Made by a program: the position numbers and the translations under genes. Shown piece after piece: positions 52,737 to 62,416 of a stretch of 64,000 bases of DNA (position 1 is its first letter; every line of letters starts with the position of its first letter). The notes beneath the pieces are model-generated. The model did not search any database, had not been told where the DNA came from, and saw nothing but the letters and a program-made list of their open reading frames with translations. This DNA is from Rodentibacter ratti (lineage in GTDB: Bacteria > Pseudomonadota > Gammaproteobacteria > Enterobacterales > Pasteurellaceae). Location: assembly GCF_002000485.1 (NCBI RefSeq), contig NZ_MLAJ01000006.1:1-64000 (forward strand), in the 5' to 3' direction.

Positions 52737-53522
52737 CTATAAAAAATTCCATGAAATATTTGAGATCAAGCGACATTGCTCACATTTAAAATGAAATATC
52801 TCAAAGATGGGTTCCTTTAATGCCCAGTTGCCACCACATTCGGGGCAGTGTCGATGTTGCTCATTTTTAAGGGATTTGCCGCCCACACGATACAAATAAT
52901 AGTAGGTGGGAATATGGCTTATTTTTTCGATTTCTTGGGCTAAATAGCGGCCATGTTTTGTCAGTGTACTTTGATGATCTGTGATTTCATTTAAGGCTTG
53001 ATGTTCCAATATTGCCCCATTCATTTGAAGTTGATCGCAGGCTTGCCAGTTTTCCTGCCATTTAATCACATCTTGGCTCAAATGCGGTTGGTTTTGCAGT
53101 TGTTTATAAAGGGCAATCGGGGCAAAATTTTCGCCACTATGAAGAGGAGAGCAACTTTGCAAATGGGTGGTATAAAGTATTTGCCATGTAGGATGAGAAT
53201 TTGAGGCGGTTTGATCACTATTGAGATCATCGCCAATTACTTGAAAACCATCAAAAATCAAACCGCACTTTTCGGCTTTTTCTAAAGCGTGATTGACTTC
53301 CGCATTATTATTTTCAGGGTAAAGGCTGGTTTGCTCGGGGCAAATAACACGCGTCGCAAAGCCTTGTACATTTGTATCTTCCGTCAAATATAACGGAATT
53401 TCACGCCCGATAATTTGCCCGTTATAACGCCATTGATCGATAAGCACATTCAACAAGCGGCTTTGCTCTGCCACATCATTTTCAAGTGCGGTCAATTTGA
53501 AAAAGGTTTCAATTAAGTACAT
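52737..53522 (-). CDS. DUF2310 zinc-ribbon protein
   Basis: 261-residue cytoplasmic protein. The last 40 residues hold a zinc ribbon with H-C-P-E-C-G-G-N-W and K-C-E-Q-C (C-x-x-C twice). The rest is of unknown function. The start overlaps the end of csdE by 10 bases, and queF follows after 12 bases, so it is made together with sulfur-transfer and queuosine genes. A role with either is guesswork. Confidence 0.75.
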   Translation of the reverse strand: MYLIETFFKLTALENDVAEQSRLLNVLIDQWRYNGQIIGREIPLYLTEDTNVQGFATRVICPEQTSLYPENNNAEVNHALEKAEKCGLIFDGFQVIGDDLNSDQTASNSHPTWQILYTTHLQSCSPLHSGENFAPIALYKQLQNQPHLSQDVIKWQENWQACDQLQMNGAILEHQALNEITDHQSTLTKHGRYLAQEIEKISHIPTYYYLYRVGGKSLKNEQHRHCPECGGNWALKEPIFEIFHFKCEQCRLISNISWNFL

Positions 53523-53893
53523 AACTGTTTTAATTTTTGTCCAATTTGATTTAAGCCGTTTAAACGGGTTTCGCTTAAACGCTGTGCAATGCCGAGTTCG
53601 GTAAAAAAGGCGGTGAGATCAAATACACTTAATTCCTCGGCGGTTTTGCCATTGATTTTTTCCAGTAAAAGCCAAAGTAAACCGTTCATAATGCGTGCTT
53701 CACTGAAGGCGCTAAATTGAAAAGTGCGGTCATTTTGAGGGGAAATTTGAAACCACATTTGTGCTTCACACCCATGAATTTGTTGCATATCGGCAAGTTC
53801 ATCATCACTGGGGCGAGGTACATTTTTGCCAGCCTGAATAATCAGGCGGTAACGTTCTTCCCAGTTTTTGGCGAGTTTTAATTGGTCAATCAT
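53513..53893 (-). CDS. csdE: Cysteine desulfurase sulfur acceptor CsdE (SufE family)
   Basis: 126-residue SufE-like protein taking persulfide sulfur from CsdA. The active Cys lies in I-H-G-C-E-A-Q-M-W (about residue 42), with the A-R-I-M-N-G-L motif after it. Its ATG overlaps the csdA stop (ATGA), giving tight coupling with its partner. Confidence 0.92.
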   Translation of the reverse strand: MIDQLKLAKNWEERYRLIIQAGKNVPRPSDDELADMQQIHGCEAQMWFQISPQNDRTFQFSAFSEARIMNGLLWLLLEKINGKTAEELSVFDLTAFFTELGIAQRLSETRLNGLNQIGQKLKQLCT

Positions 53894-55089
53894 TGTAAAA
53901 GTTCCAAAGCTTTATCCAGTGCAGCGAAGAATTGTGCCACATCCTCCGGCGTATTGTAAGGGGCAAAAGAGAGGCGTAGGGTGGTTCGTTCTCCTAGTCT
54001 TGCCAAATAGGGTTGGGCGCAATGTTCACCCACTCGCAAAGCAATATTTTGTTCACTCAGCAAGGTGGAAAGATCTGAGCTGTCTATTCCCTCAAAGGTG
54101 AAACACACAATAGTACTTGGTTGTGGCGAATTGAATAATCGACAATCGACATAATTTTTTAACCGCACTTTGACCGATTCCGCCAATGCCACAGCATGTT
54201 GTTCCGCTGAGTCAAAATCCCATTGGGATAACCAATCTAATACCGCATTAAAGCCAATCACACCGGCAATATTCGGTGTGCCGGCTTCAAGGCGATAGGG
54301 TAAATCGGCAAAAGTGATGTTTTCTGCTGATACTCGCTCCACCATTTTGCCACCGAAAAAGAGGGGTTGGAGCAGTGAAAGTGCGGTCAATTTTCCGCTT
54401 AAAACCCCGATCCCATTTGGACCGTAAATTTTATGGGCAGAAAAGGCAAGAAAATCCGCATCAAGATCTTGTAAATCGATTTGAATATGGCTAATCGCTT
54501 GGGCAGCATCCACTAAAACAAGGGCATTACTCTGTTGGCGAATCCTTTGAATTAAGTGTTTAACCGGCTGTTCCGTGCCGGTGACATTGGAAACAAAATT
54601 TAACGCCACCAGTTTTGTGCGCTCATTAAGAGTATGTTTCAATGCGGTTTCATCAATAAGCCAATTATCCAAAATAGGCAAAACCCGAATTGTTGCCCCG
54701 CATTTTTTAGCGGTTTCATGCCAAGTGACAAAATTCGCATGGTGATCCGCTTGGCTGATCAGAATTTCATCGCCTGCTTTCAAATGGGGTAATAACCCGT
54801 TCGCCACTAAATTAATGGCGTGGGTTGTGCCGGAGGTCCAAATCACCGCTTTTTCATCTTCCGCATTAATTAGCCGTTTCACTTGCGTGCGAGCCTGTTC
54901 ATATTGGGCGGTTTGCTTCGCATCATATTGGCTGCGATGTACAGAACCGGCAGAGGCATAAAATTCAGCGGTGCGGTCAATTAATACGTTAGGTTTCAAT
55001 GCCGTAGCGGCGTTATCTAAATATACAGTGGCATTAGGGCTTTTAAAATAAGGGAAATTTTCTTTAAATGATTGATAATCAAAAGCCAT
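53890..55089 (-). CDS. csdA: Cysteine desulfurase CsdA (SufS family)
   Basis: PLP enzyme mobilising sulfur from cysteine for Fe-S or tRNA pathways. The 399-residue product shows Y-L-D-N-A-A-T-A-L-K-P, the PLP Lys in F-S-A-H-K-I-Y-G-P, and catalytic Cys in R-V-G-E-H-C-A-Q-P. The ATG at 55089 has GGAG 10 bases before it; it lies within the end of the nuclease gene, an 11-base overlap. Pairing with csdE favours CsdA over SufS. Confidence 0.93.
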   Translation of the reverse strand: MAFDYQSFKENFPYFKSPNATVYLDNAATALKPNVLIDRTAEFYASAGSVHRSQYDAKQTAQYEQARTQVKRLINAEDEKAVIWTSGTTHAINLVANGLLPHLKAGDEILISQADHHANFVTWHETAKKCGATIRVLPILDNWLIDETALKHTLNERTKLVALNFVSNVTGTEQPVKHLIQRIRQQSNALVLVDAAQAISHIQIDLQDLDADFLAFSAHKIYGPNGIGVLSGKLTALSLLQPLFFGGKMVERVSAENITFADLPYRLEAGTPNIAGVIGFNAVLDWLSQWDFDSAEQHAVALAESVKVRLKNYVDCRLFNSPQPSTIVCFTFEGIDSSDLSTLLSEQNIALRVGEHCAQPYLARLGERTTLRLSFAPYNTPEDVAQFFAALDKALELLQ

Positions 55090-55564
55090 ATTTTTTCTCC
55101 TGTTTGCGCCATTCATGGGGCGGAATGGGGGAACGATCAGCCCATAAACCTAATCGTTGTGCCTGTGCGTTTTCTTGAGCGTATAAATAAATGGGGTGGT
55201 GAAGATATTGATTATATGCCCAAGCCATACCGGATTTCACCATTTCAAGATTAATGTTTTTACCGTTGTAATAAACGGTCGCCAATGTGCGTTTATAACG
55301 ATCCTGACCGCTTATTTTTAAATTCACCCTACGTTTATAAATCAGCTTTGAAAGCTGTTGTTTGACTTTTTTGCCAAAAGGTTGATTCCTTTCCGGTGCA
55401 TCAATTTCTTCCAAACGGACTTTAATCTGCTTCTTTCCTTCCATCAGGCAAGTGATGCTATCGCCATCACTGATCCCGACCACAAGGCAGTTATTGGCGG
55501 GAGAAGAATGGGCAGAAAGTGCGGTTAAAAAAGCAAATGAAATTAAAAGGGTATTTTTAATCAT
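55079..55564 (-). CDS. Exported thermonuclease-like (SNase) protein
   Basis: 161-residue nuclease with a signal peptide (M-I-K-N-T-L-L-I-S-F-A-F-L, cut near A-H-S-S, about 20). The staphylococcal-nuclease fold shows G-D-S-I-T-C, catalytic Arg and Glu in V-R-L-E-E-I-D-A-P-E-R, and a second Arg in D-R-Y-K-R-T-L. Exported nucleases may supply nucleotides or trim extracellular DNA, relevant in a naturally competent family; that is inference. It overlaps csdA. Confidence 0.9.
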   Translation of the reverse strand: MIKNTLLISFAFLTALSAHSSPANNCLVVGISDGDSITCLMEGKKQIKVRLEEIDAPERNQPFGKKVKQQLSKLIYKRRVNLKISGQDRYKRTLATVYYNGKNINLEMVKSGMAWAYNQYLHHPIYLYAQENAQAQRLGLWADRSPIPPHEWRKQEKKYGF

Positions 55565-55791
55565 AGGGTTAATGCAAGATAAACGCTGTTATTTCGGCGA
55601 ATTATTGAAAATTTTTACACTTTGGAAAATGAATCAGCATTGTAGCAAATTACAACCCCAATGAACCAGCCTTATGATTTTTGATCAAACGCATAAATTC
55701 CTGTCTTTTTCAAGAAAAAGGGTAGTAAAGGGCGGAAAAATAGGCGTAAAATATTTTTTAAATTTTGTTGGAAAAGTTGAAAAGGAAAAAG

Positions 55792-56217
55792 ATGTTACAT
55801 AAGCTGTTTCTTTTGGTTCGTTCCTTATTAATTCTTTACATTATGCTTTATCTCGGTAATCAAATTGCCCATTTTATCCCTGTTGGGGTACCCGGTAGTA
55901 TTTGGGGATTGCTGTTGCTTTTTATGGGCTTGACGACAAAAGTCATTCCTTTGGAATGGGTTTATTTCGGGGCGAGTTTATTGATTCGTTATATGGCTGT
56001 TTTGTTTGTTCCGGTGAGTGTGGGCATTATCAAATATTCCGATTTATTATGGGCACAAATGAATATTTTGATTATTCCTAATGTTGTCAGCACTTGTGCC
56101 ACCCTCGTTTTTATCGGCATTGTGGCGAATATCATGTTTGAACGCCAATCCTTTCACCATAAACGCAAAAAAGTCTTAGCCAAACGCACAGTACAAGAAG
56201 AAAAACAAAGTCATTAA
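55792..56217 (+). CDS. lrgA: LrgA/CidA-family membrane protein (YohJ-like)
   Basis: 141-residue inner-membrane protein with four hydrophobic segments and the family motif [12 protein letters not shown] (about 36-47). The ATG at 55792 follows AAGGAAAA; an in-frame start at 55765 is unlikely. LrgA/CidA proteins are holin-like and modulate murein hydrolase activity in staphylococci; recent work also links such pairs to metabolite export. lrgB follows after 13 bases. Confidence 0.88.
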   Translation: MLHKLFLLVRSLLILYIMLYLGNQIAHFIPVGVPGSIWGLLLLFMGLTTKVIPLEWVYFGASLLIRYMAVLFVPVSVGIIKYSDLLWAQMNILIIPNVVSTCATLVFIGIVANIMFERQSFHHKRKKVLAKRTVQEEKQSH

Positions 56218-56230
56218 ATAGAGTGATATT

Positions 56231-56923
56231 ATGAATTACAGTATTTATCTTTATAGTTTATTAACGATTTTCGGATTTTGGCTTGCTCTCCAAATTAATA
56301 AGCGTTGGAAATCGATTATTTTCAACTCATTTATTCTTACCGTGCTGATTTTGGTCATGATTTTGGTGATGGGAAAAATCCCTTATGATGACTATATGCA
56401 AGGCAATGCCCCTATTAATCATTTATTGAGCCTGAGTATTGTGGCTCTCGCTTTGCCCCTTTATGAACAGCTAAGACAAATTGCCAAACAATGGCGTATT
56501 ATTCTTTCTGTTGTTGTCCTTGCTTCTGTCTTCTCAATGTTTACCGGTGCAATCCTTGCATTAATTTTAGGGGCGACACCGGATATGGTCGCCACGGTAC
56601 TACCCAAATCCATTACCACACCGATTGCAATGGAAGTATCGGCCCATTTAGGGGGGATTCCTGCAGTTACCGCAGTAGGCGTTGTACTGGCAGGGTTGCA
56701 AGGTTCGATTTTTGGTTATTTGATTTTGAAAAAAATAGGGCTGCGTCACCAAGAGGCGATAGGTTTATCGGTCGGTTCGATTTCTCACGCATTAGGCACA
56801 GTAAGCTGTATGGAAATTAATCCTAAAGCAGGGAGTTATAGTTCGATTTCTTTGGTACTTTGTGGCATTATCAGCTCTATCCTTGCCCCTTTGGTGTTTA
56901 ACCTTATTTATTTGTTTATGTAA
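56231..56923 (+). CDS. lrgB: LrgB/CidB-family membrane protein (YohK-like)
   Basis: 230-residue partner of LrgA with about seven membrane segments. Family motifs are [10 protein letters not shown] (about 129) and G-S-I-S-H-A-L-G-T (about 187). It overlaps nothing and is followed 5 bases later by the dGTPase-like gene, so all three are probably in one transcript. Confidence 0.88.
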   Translation: MNYSIYLYSLLTIFGFWLALQINKRWKSIIFNSFILTVLILVMILVMGKIPYDDYMQGNAPINHLLSLSIVALALPLYEQLRQIAKQWRIILSVVVLASVFSMFTGAILALILGATPDMVATVLPKSITTPIAMEVSAHLGGIPAVTAVGVVLAGLQGSIFGYLILKKIGLRHQEAIGLSVGSISHALGTVSCMEINPKAGSYSSISLVLCGIISSILAPLVFNLIYLFM

Positions 56924-56928
56924 ACTTT

Positions 56929-58281
56929 ATGAAAAATACCTTATTGCCTAGTTGGACCGAACGATTTATTCCCGATTTACCCCGTGAAAAAGATTATCGT
57001 CCGCCATTTCGCCGAGATCGTGGACGGATTTTACATTCTGCCGCATTTCGTTGTTTACAAGCCAAAACCCAAATTCATGCGATTGGCGAAAATGACTTTT
57101 ATCGAACCCGTTTAACCCATTCTTTAGAAGTGGCTCAAATTGGAAGTAGTTTGGTCGCTCAACTTAAATATGCTGAGGCATTTAGCCATTTATCCGAACA
57201 ATTAAGTTGGGAACAAACGGCGCTACAAAAACAACTTAAAGGATTATTACCCAGCAATGATTTAATCGAAAGCCTTTGCTTTGCCCACGATATCGGCCAT
57301 CCGCCTTTTGGGCATGGAGGGGAAGTAGCGTTGAATTTTATGATGCATCAACATGGCGGTTTTGAAGGGAATGCGCAAACTTTTCGGATTCTGACAAAAC
57401 TTGAACCTTATACGGAAAATGCCGGTATGAATTTAACACGCCGCACATTGCTTGGGGTCATCAAATACCCAACAATTTTGGATACCGCATCGCCACAATA
57501 TGCGCATTTACCTCATTTAACCCAAGTTGATGCCCGTTATGTCAAAATTAGCGATTGGAAACCGGGCAAAGGAATTTTTCGTGATGACTTAGGGATGTTT
57601 AATTGGCTGTTACAAAATCTCTCTGAAAATGACCGCACTTTATTCACTTCAGTGCAAAAAGAGCGGTCAAATTCTGCCGAGTTTTTAAAAACCGGTTTTA
57701 AATCTCTCGATTGCAGCATTATGGAATTGGCGGATGATATTGCTTATGCAGTGCATGATTTAGAAGACGCTATTGTCACCAAAATGGTGAATCAACATCA
57801 ATGGCAAGAAGCGCATATGGCATTAGCGCAAATTCCTTATCCATGGTTACAAGAAAATATCCAACGCATTAGTCAAGGGCTTTTTTCTGACAAACATTTT
57901 GAACGGAAAAATGCCATTGGTGCATTGGTGAACTTTTTTATTACCAATGTACGTTGGACCCTCACCGAGAATTTTGATGAGCCTTTGTTACGTTATAACG
58001 CAGAACTCCCAAGATCGGTGGTGATGGCCCTTGATGTATTCAAAAAATTCGTTTGGAAATATGTGATTCGTGGTGTTGATACGCAGAGAATTGAATACAA
58101 AGGGCAAAGAATGTTAACGGAAATGTTTCAAATTTTTGAATCCGATCCAATCCGTCTTTTGCCACGTCATACCGCCGAAGAGTGGCAAAACGCTCCGGAC
58201 GACCGGAAAAAACGAGTCATTTGTGATCATATCGCGAGTATGTCCGATGCCCATGCCATGAGGCTTTATCAACAACTATAG
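56929..58281 (+). CDS. dgt: dGTP triphosphohydrolase-like HD protein
   Basis: 450-residue HD-domain phosphohydrolase that removes triphosphate from deoxynucleotides. Metal ligands are visible: H in R-L-T-H-S-L-E-V, the H-D pair in [13 protein letters not shown], and Asp in L-A-D-D-I-A-Y. It starts [15 protein letters not shown], typical of the Dgt type-2 group. Some members defend against phage by draining dNTPs; this is not shown here. The symbol is by family, not proven orthology. Confidence 0.88.
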   Translation: MKNTLLPSWTERFIPDLPREKDYRPPFRRDRGRILHSAAFRCLQAKTQIHAIGENDFYRTRLTHSLEVAQIGSSLVAQLKYAEAFSHLSEQLSWEQTALQKQLKGLLPSNDLIESLCFAHDIGHPPFGHGGEVALNFMMHQHGGFEGNAQTFRILTKLEPYTENAGMNLTRRTLLGVIKYPTILDTASPQYAHLPHLTQVDARYVKISDWKPGKGIFRDDLGMFNWLLQNLSENDRTLFTSVQKERSNSAEFLKTGFKSLDCSIMELADDIAYAVHDLEDAIVTKMVNQHQWQEAHMALAQIPYPWLQENIQRISQGLFSDKHFERKNAIGALVNFFITNVRWTLTENFDEPLLRYNAELPRSVVMALDVFKKFVWKYVIRGVDTQRIEYKGQRMLTEMFQIFESDPIRLLPRHTAEEWQNAPDDRKKRVICDHIASMSDAHAMRLYQQL

Positions 58282-58285
58282 TGAA

Positions 58286-58313
58286 AAAAGGGACGCCAAA
58301 TGCGTCCTTTTTA
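58286..58313. terminator. Terminator between dgt and the membrane protein gene
   Basis: GGACGC (58291-58296) and GCGTCC (58302-58307) form a stem flanked by A and T runs, usable on both strands between these convergent genes. Confidence 0.75.
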
Positions 58314-58703
58314 CTATTGTTCTTTATTCTGCAACTTTTCTTGTTTTGAGTGATAAAAATAAAGGTAAATCAACCCAATAGGGGCAATGAAAATGGAAAA
58401 GAAAAAACATAAAGCCATAGTGATGAATTTTACAGTAAGTAAGAAAACTGCATTCACTAAAAAGACATTCTCTCCAAAAATATATCCCACAATACTTTCA
58501 TAAACAAAACGGGCATAAGGATAAAGGAATAAGCATACCAAACCATAACCAATGTTTACCGCTAAAAGTGAATGAATTCCACTTCTCGTGTAGCTGTCAT
58601 AACCAATGAAAAGTAAAAAGGCAAAAAATATTAAACCGAAAAGAAATTGCCTTATATAGTAGGATCTCGATAATCCACCAAAAGTTTTAGATAAAAATGA
58701 CAT
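58314..58703 (-). CDS. Small membrane protein of unknown function
   Basis: 129-residue protein with three or four hydrophobic segments (about 18-35, 46-62, 80-112). The N-terminal L-S-R-S-Y-Y-I-R-Q-F is reminiscent of small inner-membrane DUF proteins, but I do not recognise the family. A GGAGGAGA site precedes the ATG. It is divergent from an Xre regulator with a short gap, so the two may be linked. Confidence 0.6.
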   Translation of the reverse strand: MSFLSKTFGGLSRSYYIRQFLFGLIFFAFLLFIGYDSYTRSGIHSLLAVNIGYGLVCLFLYPYARFVYESIVGYIFGENVFLVNAVFLLTVKFITMALCFFFSIFIAPIGLIYLYFYHSKQEKLQNKEQ

Positions 58704-58724
58704 CTCTCCTCCTAATGTTTGGTT

Positions 58725-58767
58725 CTAAAACAGGTACAAGTATATATTGCTCCTAAAATAGGTGCAA
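58725..58767 (+). promoter_or_regulatory. Direct repeats over the Xre gene promoter and start
   Basis: CTAAAACAGGTACAA (58725-58739) and CTAAAATAGGTGCAA (58753-58767) differ at two positions and are 28 bases apart. They flank a TATATT -10 candidate (58742-58747). The second touches the ATG at 58767. This is the geometry of an autoregulatory operator. Confidence 0.5.
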
Positions 58768-59018
58768 TGGGAAATTTAAGATTATCTGTTCATTCTGATG
58801 AACATAGCTGGTTAAGGGAACTTTTCCTTAATCGGCGAAATGAATTAGGTTTAACTCAGCGCGCATTGGGAGAACGATTGGGCGTTGTACATTCCTTTAT
58901 TGGAAAGGTGGAAACTGGCGACCGAAGGTTAGATATTTTTGAATTTATTGAATATAGTAAGGGGCTAGAACTTGATCCCATAATGATTTTGAAAGAAATT
59001 GAAAAACGGTTTGGGTGA
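58767..59018 (+). CDS. Xre-family helix-turn-helix regulator
   Basis: 83-residue DNA-binding protein. The HTH (about 22-60) reads L-T-Q-R-A-L-G-E-R-L-G, V-H-S-F-I-G-K-V-E-T-G-D-R-R-L. A TTG at 58719 is in frame, but the ATG at 58767 gives a compact start M-G-N-L-R-L. AGGTG lies only a few bases before it, inside the repeat, so the message may be almost leaderless. It resembles small phage- or antitoxin-type regulators; no toxin gene follows. Confidence 0.75.
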   Translation: MGNLRLSVHSDEHSWLRELFLNRRNELGLTQRALGERLGVVHSFIGKVETGDRRLDIFEFIEYSKGLELDPIMILKEIEKRFG

Positions 59019-59032
59019 CACACTTTAAAAGA

Positions 59033-59064
59033 TAAAAAAACCGCTATTCATAACAAATAGCGGT
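59033..59064 (-). terminator. Terminator downstream of dxs
   Basis: On the minus strand ACCGCTATT (59056-59064) pairs with AATAGCGGT (59040-59048), then T7. It is 130 bases after dxs; the intervening stretch holds no gene. Confidence 0.75.
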
Positions 59065-59193
59065 GGAGGTCTTAAAATAAAATAACCATTTAAAAAACTG
59101 CAAATATGCAGTGCACTAGCAATTTATCAGACTATTGTTTTGTGAGTTAGTTCACATTTTTTTCAAAAAAATGACTAAAAATTTCATCAGTAC

Positions 59194-61047
59194 CTAGTTT
59201 TTTGTAAAGGCAAGGATTTGCGCCTCAATTCCTTCCGCATCTAACTGCAATTCATGTAACATTTCTTGTTGTGAACCTTGCGGAATGAAGTAATCAGGCA
59301 AACCGAGTTGTAAAAGAGCGGTCGGTTTTGCCGATAAATTTAATACTTCCGCTACCGCCGAGCCTGCCCCACCTTGAATCGCATTTTCTTCCAACGTCAC
59401 TAAATAATCGTGAGTTTGTGCAAGGATATTGATCATTTCCCTATCAATCGGTTTCACAAAACGCATATCTACCACTGTCGCATTTAATTTTTCTGCCGCT
59501 TCGAGGGCTGCAGGTAGCAATGTACCGAAATTTAGAATCGCAATTTTTTGCCCTTCTCGAACCAAACGGGCTTTACCGATAGGCTGTACTTCCAGAGGCG
59601 TTAATTCTACACCTAAAGCATTACCGCGTGGATAACGCACTGCAGCCGGTTTACCGCATTTATATCCGGTATAAAGCATTTGGCGGCATTCGTTTTCATC
59701 ACTTGGTGTCATAATAATCATATTAGGAATGCAACGCATAAAACTTAAATCAAATGCACCTTGGTGGGTTTGCCCATCAGCCCCCACGATACCGGCACGA
59801 TCGATAGCAAATAAAACCGGAAGATTTTGAATAGCCACATCATGAATTAACTGATCGTAAGCACGTTGTAAAAATGTTGAATAAATGGCAACAACCGGTT
59901 TATAGCCGCCAATAGCTAAACCGGCGGCGAAAGTGACGGAATGTTGTTCTGCAATGGCAACATCAAAATATTGTTCCGGGAAGCGTTGGGAAAACTCAAC
60001 CATCCCTGAACCTTCTCGCATTGCCGGTGTGATGCCAATAATTTTAGGATCATTTTCCGCCATTTCACAAAGCCAATCACCGAAAATTTTGGAATAAGTC
60101 GGTTTTGCGTTTGATTTTGGCAATTCACCACAAGCCGGATCGAATTTCGGTACGCCGTGAAAACCAATCGGGTCTTTCTCTGCCGGGGCATAGCCTTTGC
60201 CTTTTTTCGTTTTAATATGCAACAGTTGTGGCCCTTTTAAATTGCGCATATTGCTTAAAGTGGCGACTAATTCATCAATATTATGACCATCTAGCGGGCC
60301 AATATAGTTAAAACCAAGTTCTTCAAATAACGTACTTTCCGGTGAGAACATAACACCTTTCATATGTTCTTCGGTTTTTTTCATAAAATTCTTCACACTT
60401 GGTACTTTATCTAGAATTTTTTTACTGCCATCCCTTACCGTAGAGTAAAAAGAACCTGAGAAAATACGCGCTAAGTGATTATTGAGTGCGCCCACATTTT
60501 CTGAGATTGACATCTCATTGTCATTTAAAATAACCAACATATCTGTGTGTAACGCGCCTGCATGATTTAACGCCTCAAATGCCATACCTGCTGTGATTGC
60601 GCCATCACCAATAACACACACGGTTTTACGTCCCGCATTTTCTCGTTCTGCGGCTAAGGCGATACCCAATCCTGCACTAATAGAAGTGGAGGAGTGTCCA
60701 ACACTCAGCACATCAAATTCACTCTCCTCACGCCAAGGGAAAGGGTGAATACCATCTTTTTGACGAATTGTGGACATCTGATCACGGCGACCGGTGAGAA
60801 TTTTATGCGGATAAGCCTGATGCCCTACATCCCAAATGAGTTGATCGAATGGCGTTTTATACACATAATGCAATGCGACAGTAAGTTCTACCGTACCTAG
60901 CCCCGAAGCTAAATGACCGCTGCTCTGACTAACTGATTCCAAAAGGTAGCTACGTAATTCATGGCAAAGCTGTGGTAATTGGTTTTTGTTTAAAAGACGT
61001 AGATCTTCCGGTGAATTAATGAGGGATAAAAGAGGGTAGTTGTTCAT
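59194..61047 (-). CDS. dxs: 1-deoxy-D-xylulose-5-phosphate synthase
   Basis: Thiamine-diphosphate enzyme condensing pyruvate and glyceraldehyde 3-phosphate, first step of the MEP isoprenoid pathway. The 617-residue product has H-L-A-S-G-L-G, the ThDP motif [15 protein letters not shown], and the transketolase-like [10 protein letters not shown]. The ATG at 61047 follows GGGAAT; a TTG at 61062 would add five residues, near the longer Haemophilus N-terminus. Third in xseB-ispA-dxs. Confidence 0.97.
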   Translation of the reverse strand: MNNYPLLSLINSPEDLRLLNKNQLPQLCHELRSYLLESVSQSSGHLASGLGTVELTVALHYVYKTPFDQLIWDVGHQAYPHKILTGRRDQMSTIRQKDGIHPFPWREESEFDVLSVGHSSTSISAGLGIALAAERENAGRKTVCVIGDGAITAGMAFEALNHAGALHTDMLVILNDNEMSISENVGALNNHLARIFSGSFYSTVRDGSKKILDKVPSVKNFMKKTEEHMKGVMFSPESTLFEELGFNYIGPLDGHNIDELVATLSNMRNLKGPQLLHIKTKKGKGYAPAEKDPIGFHGVPKFDPACGELPKSNAKPTYSKIFGDWLCEMAENDPKIIGITPAMREGSGMVEFSQRFPEQYFDVAIAEQHSVTFAAGLAIGGYKPVVAIYSTFLQRAYDQLIHDVAIQNLPVLFAIDRAGIVGADGQTHQGAFDLSFMRCIPNMIIMTPSDENECRQMLYTGYKCGKPAAVRYPRGNALGVELTPLEVQPIGKARLVREGQKIAILNFGTLLPAALEAAEKLNATVVDMRFVKPIDREMINILAQTHDYLVTLEENAIQGGAGSAVAEVLNLSAKPTALLQLGLPDYFIPQGSQQEMLHELQLDAEGIEAQILAFTKN

Positions 61048-61114
61048 GTTAGTTATTCCCAAAAATTTGTGATTATTAACCGCACTTTTTGTTTAATTTG
61101 TGACGCGGTATCAA

Positions 61115-62005
61115 TTAACTCTTTCTTGTAATAATAAATTTAGCTAAAGCACGAAGTGCGGTGGTATCAAAGGGGATTTTATCCAATTCGGACAGCGCGG
61201 TTAAATATAAATCTTGTGCCTTTTGCTTTGCGCCCTCTAATCCGAGAAGTTTCGGATAAGTATTTTTACCCAAAGTTAAATCCGAACCGACTGGTTTTCC
61301 AATTTCTTCACTATTACCCTCAATATCTAAAATATCATCCTGAACTTGAAAGGCGAGTCCAATGGCTTCAGCATAATGCGTTAAGGACTGTTCTAGTGCT
61401 CTATCTGCAAAATGGGGGGAACAAATAAATCCCAGTTTTAAAGCGGCGGTGAGTAATGCACCGGTTTTATTGCGGTGAATGATTTCTAATTCCTCAAGGC
61501 TGATTTGTTTATTTTCGGAAATCAGATCCAAACTTTGCCCCAAACACATACCCTGTACACCGGAAGCTTGGGCTAAAATCTGAATCAATGCCAGTTTTTG
61601 TTCCGCTGAAAGGTGAGGAGTTTGAGTGAGAATATCAAAAGCGAAAGTTTGTAGTGCATCACCGGCTAAAATTGCCGTGGCTTCATCAAAAGCAATATGA
61701 CAGGTGGGATGTCCCCGGCGTAAATCGTCATTATCCATTGCCGGTAAATCATCGTGAATTAAGGAATAAGCGTGTATGGCTTCAATGGCAGCAGCAGCAT
61801 AATCTAAAGATTGTTCATTTGCTCCGAGCATTTTCCCTGTTGCATAAACTAAAAAAGGACGAACCCTTTTTCCGCCCAACAACAAACCATATTTCATCGC
61901 ATCACGTAATGGTGCTCCCTGGTTTTTAATATTATCAAACCGCGTCTCTAAAAATAAATTAATCCGTTGTTGAACATCTGTAGATTGTTGTAAAAATTGA
62001 TTCAT
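61115..62005 (-). CDS. ispA: Farnesyl diphosphate synthase
   Basis: Prenyltransferase making C15 farnesyl diphosphate. The 296-residue product has the first aspartate motif D-D-L-P-A-M-D-N-D (about 84-92) and the second D-D-I-L-D, plus G-G-K-R-V-R-P. The ATG at 62005 directly follows xseB; the upstream frame overlapping xseB is not needed. It feeds on products of the pathway begun by neighbouring dxs. Confidence 0.97.
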   Translation of the reverse strand: MNQFLQQSTDVQQRINLFLETRFDNIKNQGAPLRDAMKYGLLLGGKRVRPFLVYATGKMLGANEQSLDYAAAAIEAIHAYSLIHDDLPAMDNDDLRRGHPTCHIAFDEATAILAGDALQTFAFDILTQTPHLSAEQKLALIQILAQASGVQGMCLGQSLDLISENKQISLEELEIIHRNKTGALLTAALKLGFICSPHFADRALEQSLTHYAEAIGLAFQVQDDILDIEGNSEEIGKPVGSDLTLGKNTYPKLLGLEGAKQKAQDLYLTALSELDKIPFDTTALRALAKFIITRKS

Positions 62006-62006
62006 T

Positions 62007-62246
62007 TTACTCGCTTCCTTGATAATCACTCAGCGGTGCATCTTCACTTTTTTGCAAAAGAATTTGAATACGCTGCTCCGCTTGCTGTAAACGTTCTTGA
62101 CCTAACTGTGCCAATTTTATTCCCTGTTCAAATTCTTTTAGCGCCTCTTCTAAAGGCAATTCGCCACTTTCTAAACGAGAAACAATGGTTTCCAGTTGCA
62201 TCAATGTGGTTTCAAAATCTTGTGATGTTACCGCTTTGCGAGCCAT
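62007..62246 (-). CDS. xseB: Exodeoxyribonuclease VII small subunit
   Basis: 79-residue helical subunit that associates with XseA in a single-strand DNA exonuclease. Family pattern: [18 protein letters not shown], then [13 protein letters not shown]. It heads xseB-ispA-dxs as in E. coli. The divergent thiI starts 170 bases away. Confidence 0.95.
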   Translation of the reverse strand: MARKAVTSQDFETTLMQLETIVSRLESGELPLEEALKEFEQGIKLAQLGQERLQQAEQRIQILLQKSEDAPLSDYQGSE

Positions 62247-62416
62247 TATTTAGTGTTCCTTTTTATGGAAAATATGCAACATTGTACTTTATTTTATCGG
62301 ATGTTAAAGTTTTATTTCAAAAACACCGATGGGAAAACTTGCACTTGATTTTGCTTTGTGGACTTTTCCCTTGCTTTGCGTAAAATATCCGGCATTTTTT
62401 ATCAAATTCTATTCTT

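Noticed and set aside
62247-62416. TPP riboswitch upstream of thiI
   Set aside because: The conserved thi-box sequences are absent and the gap is simple AT-rich DNA with a possible -10 near 62373-62378.
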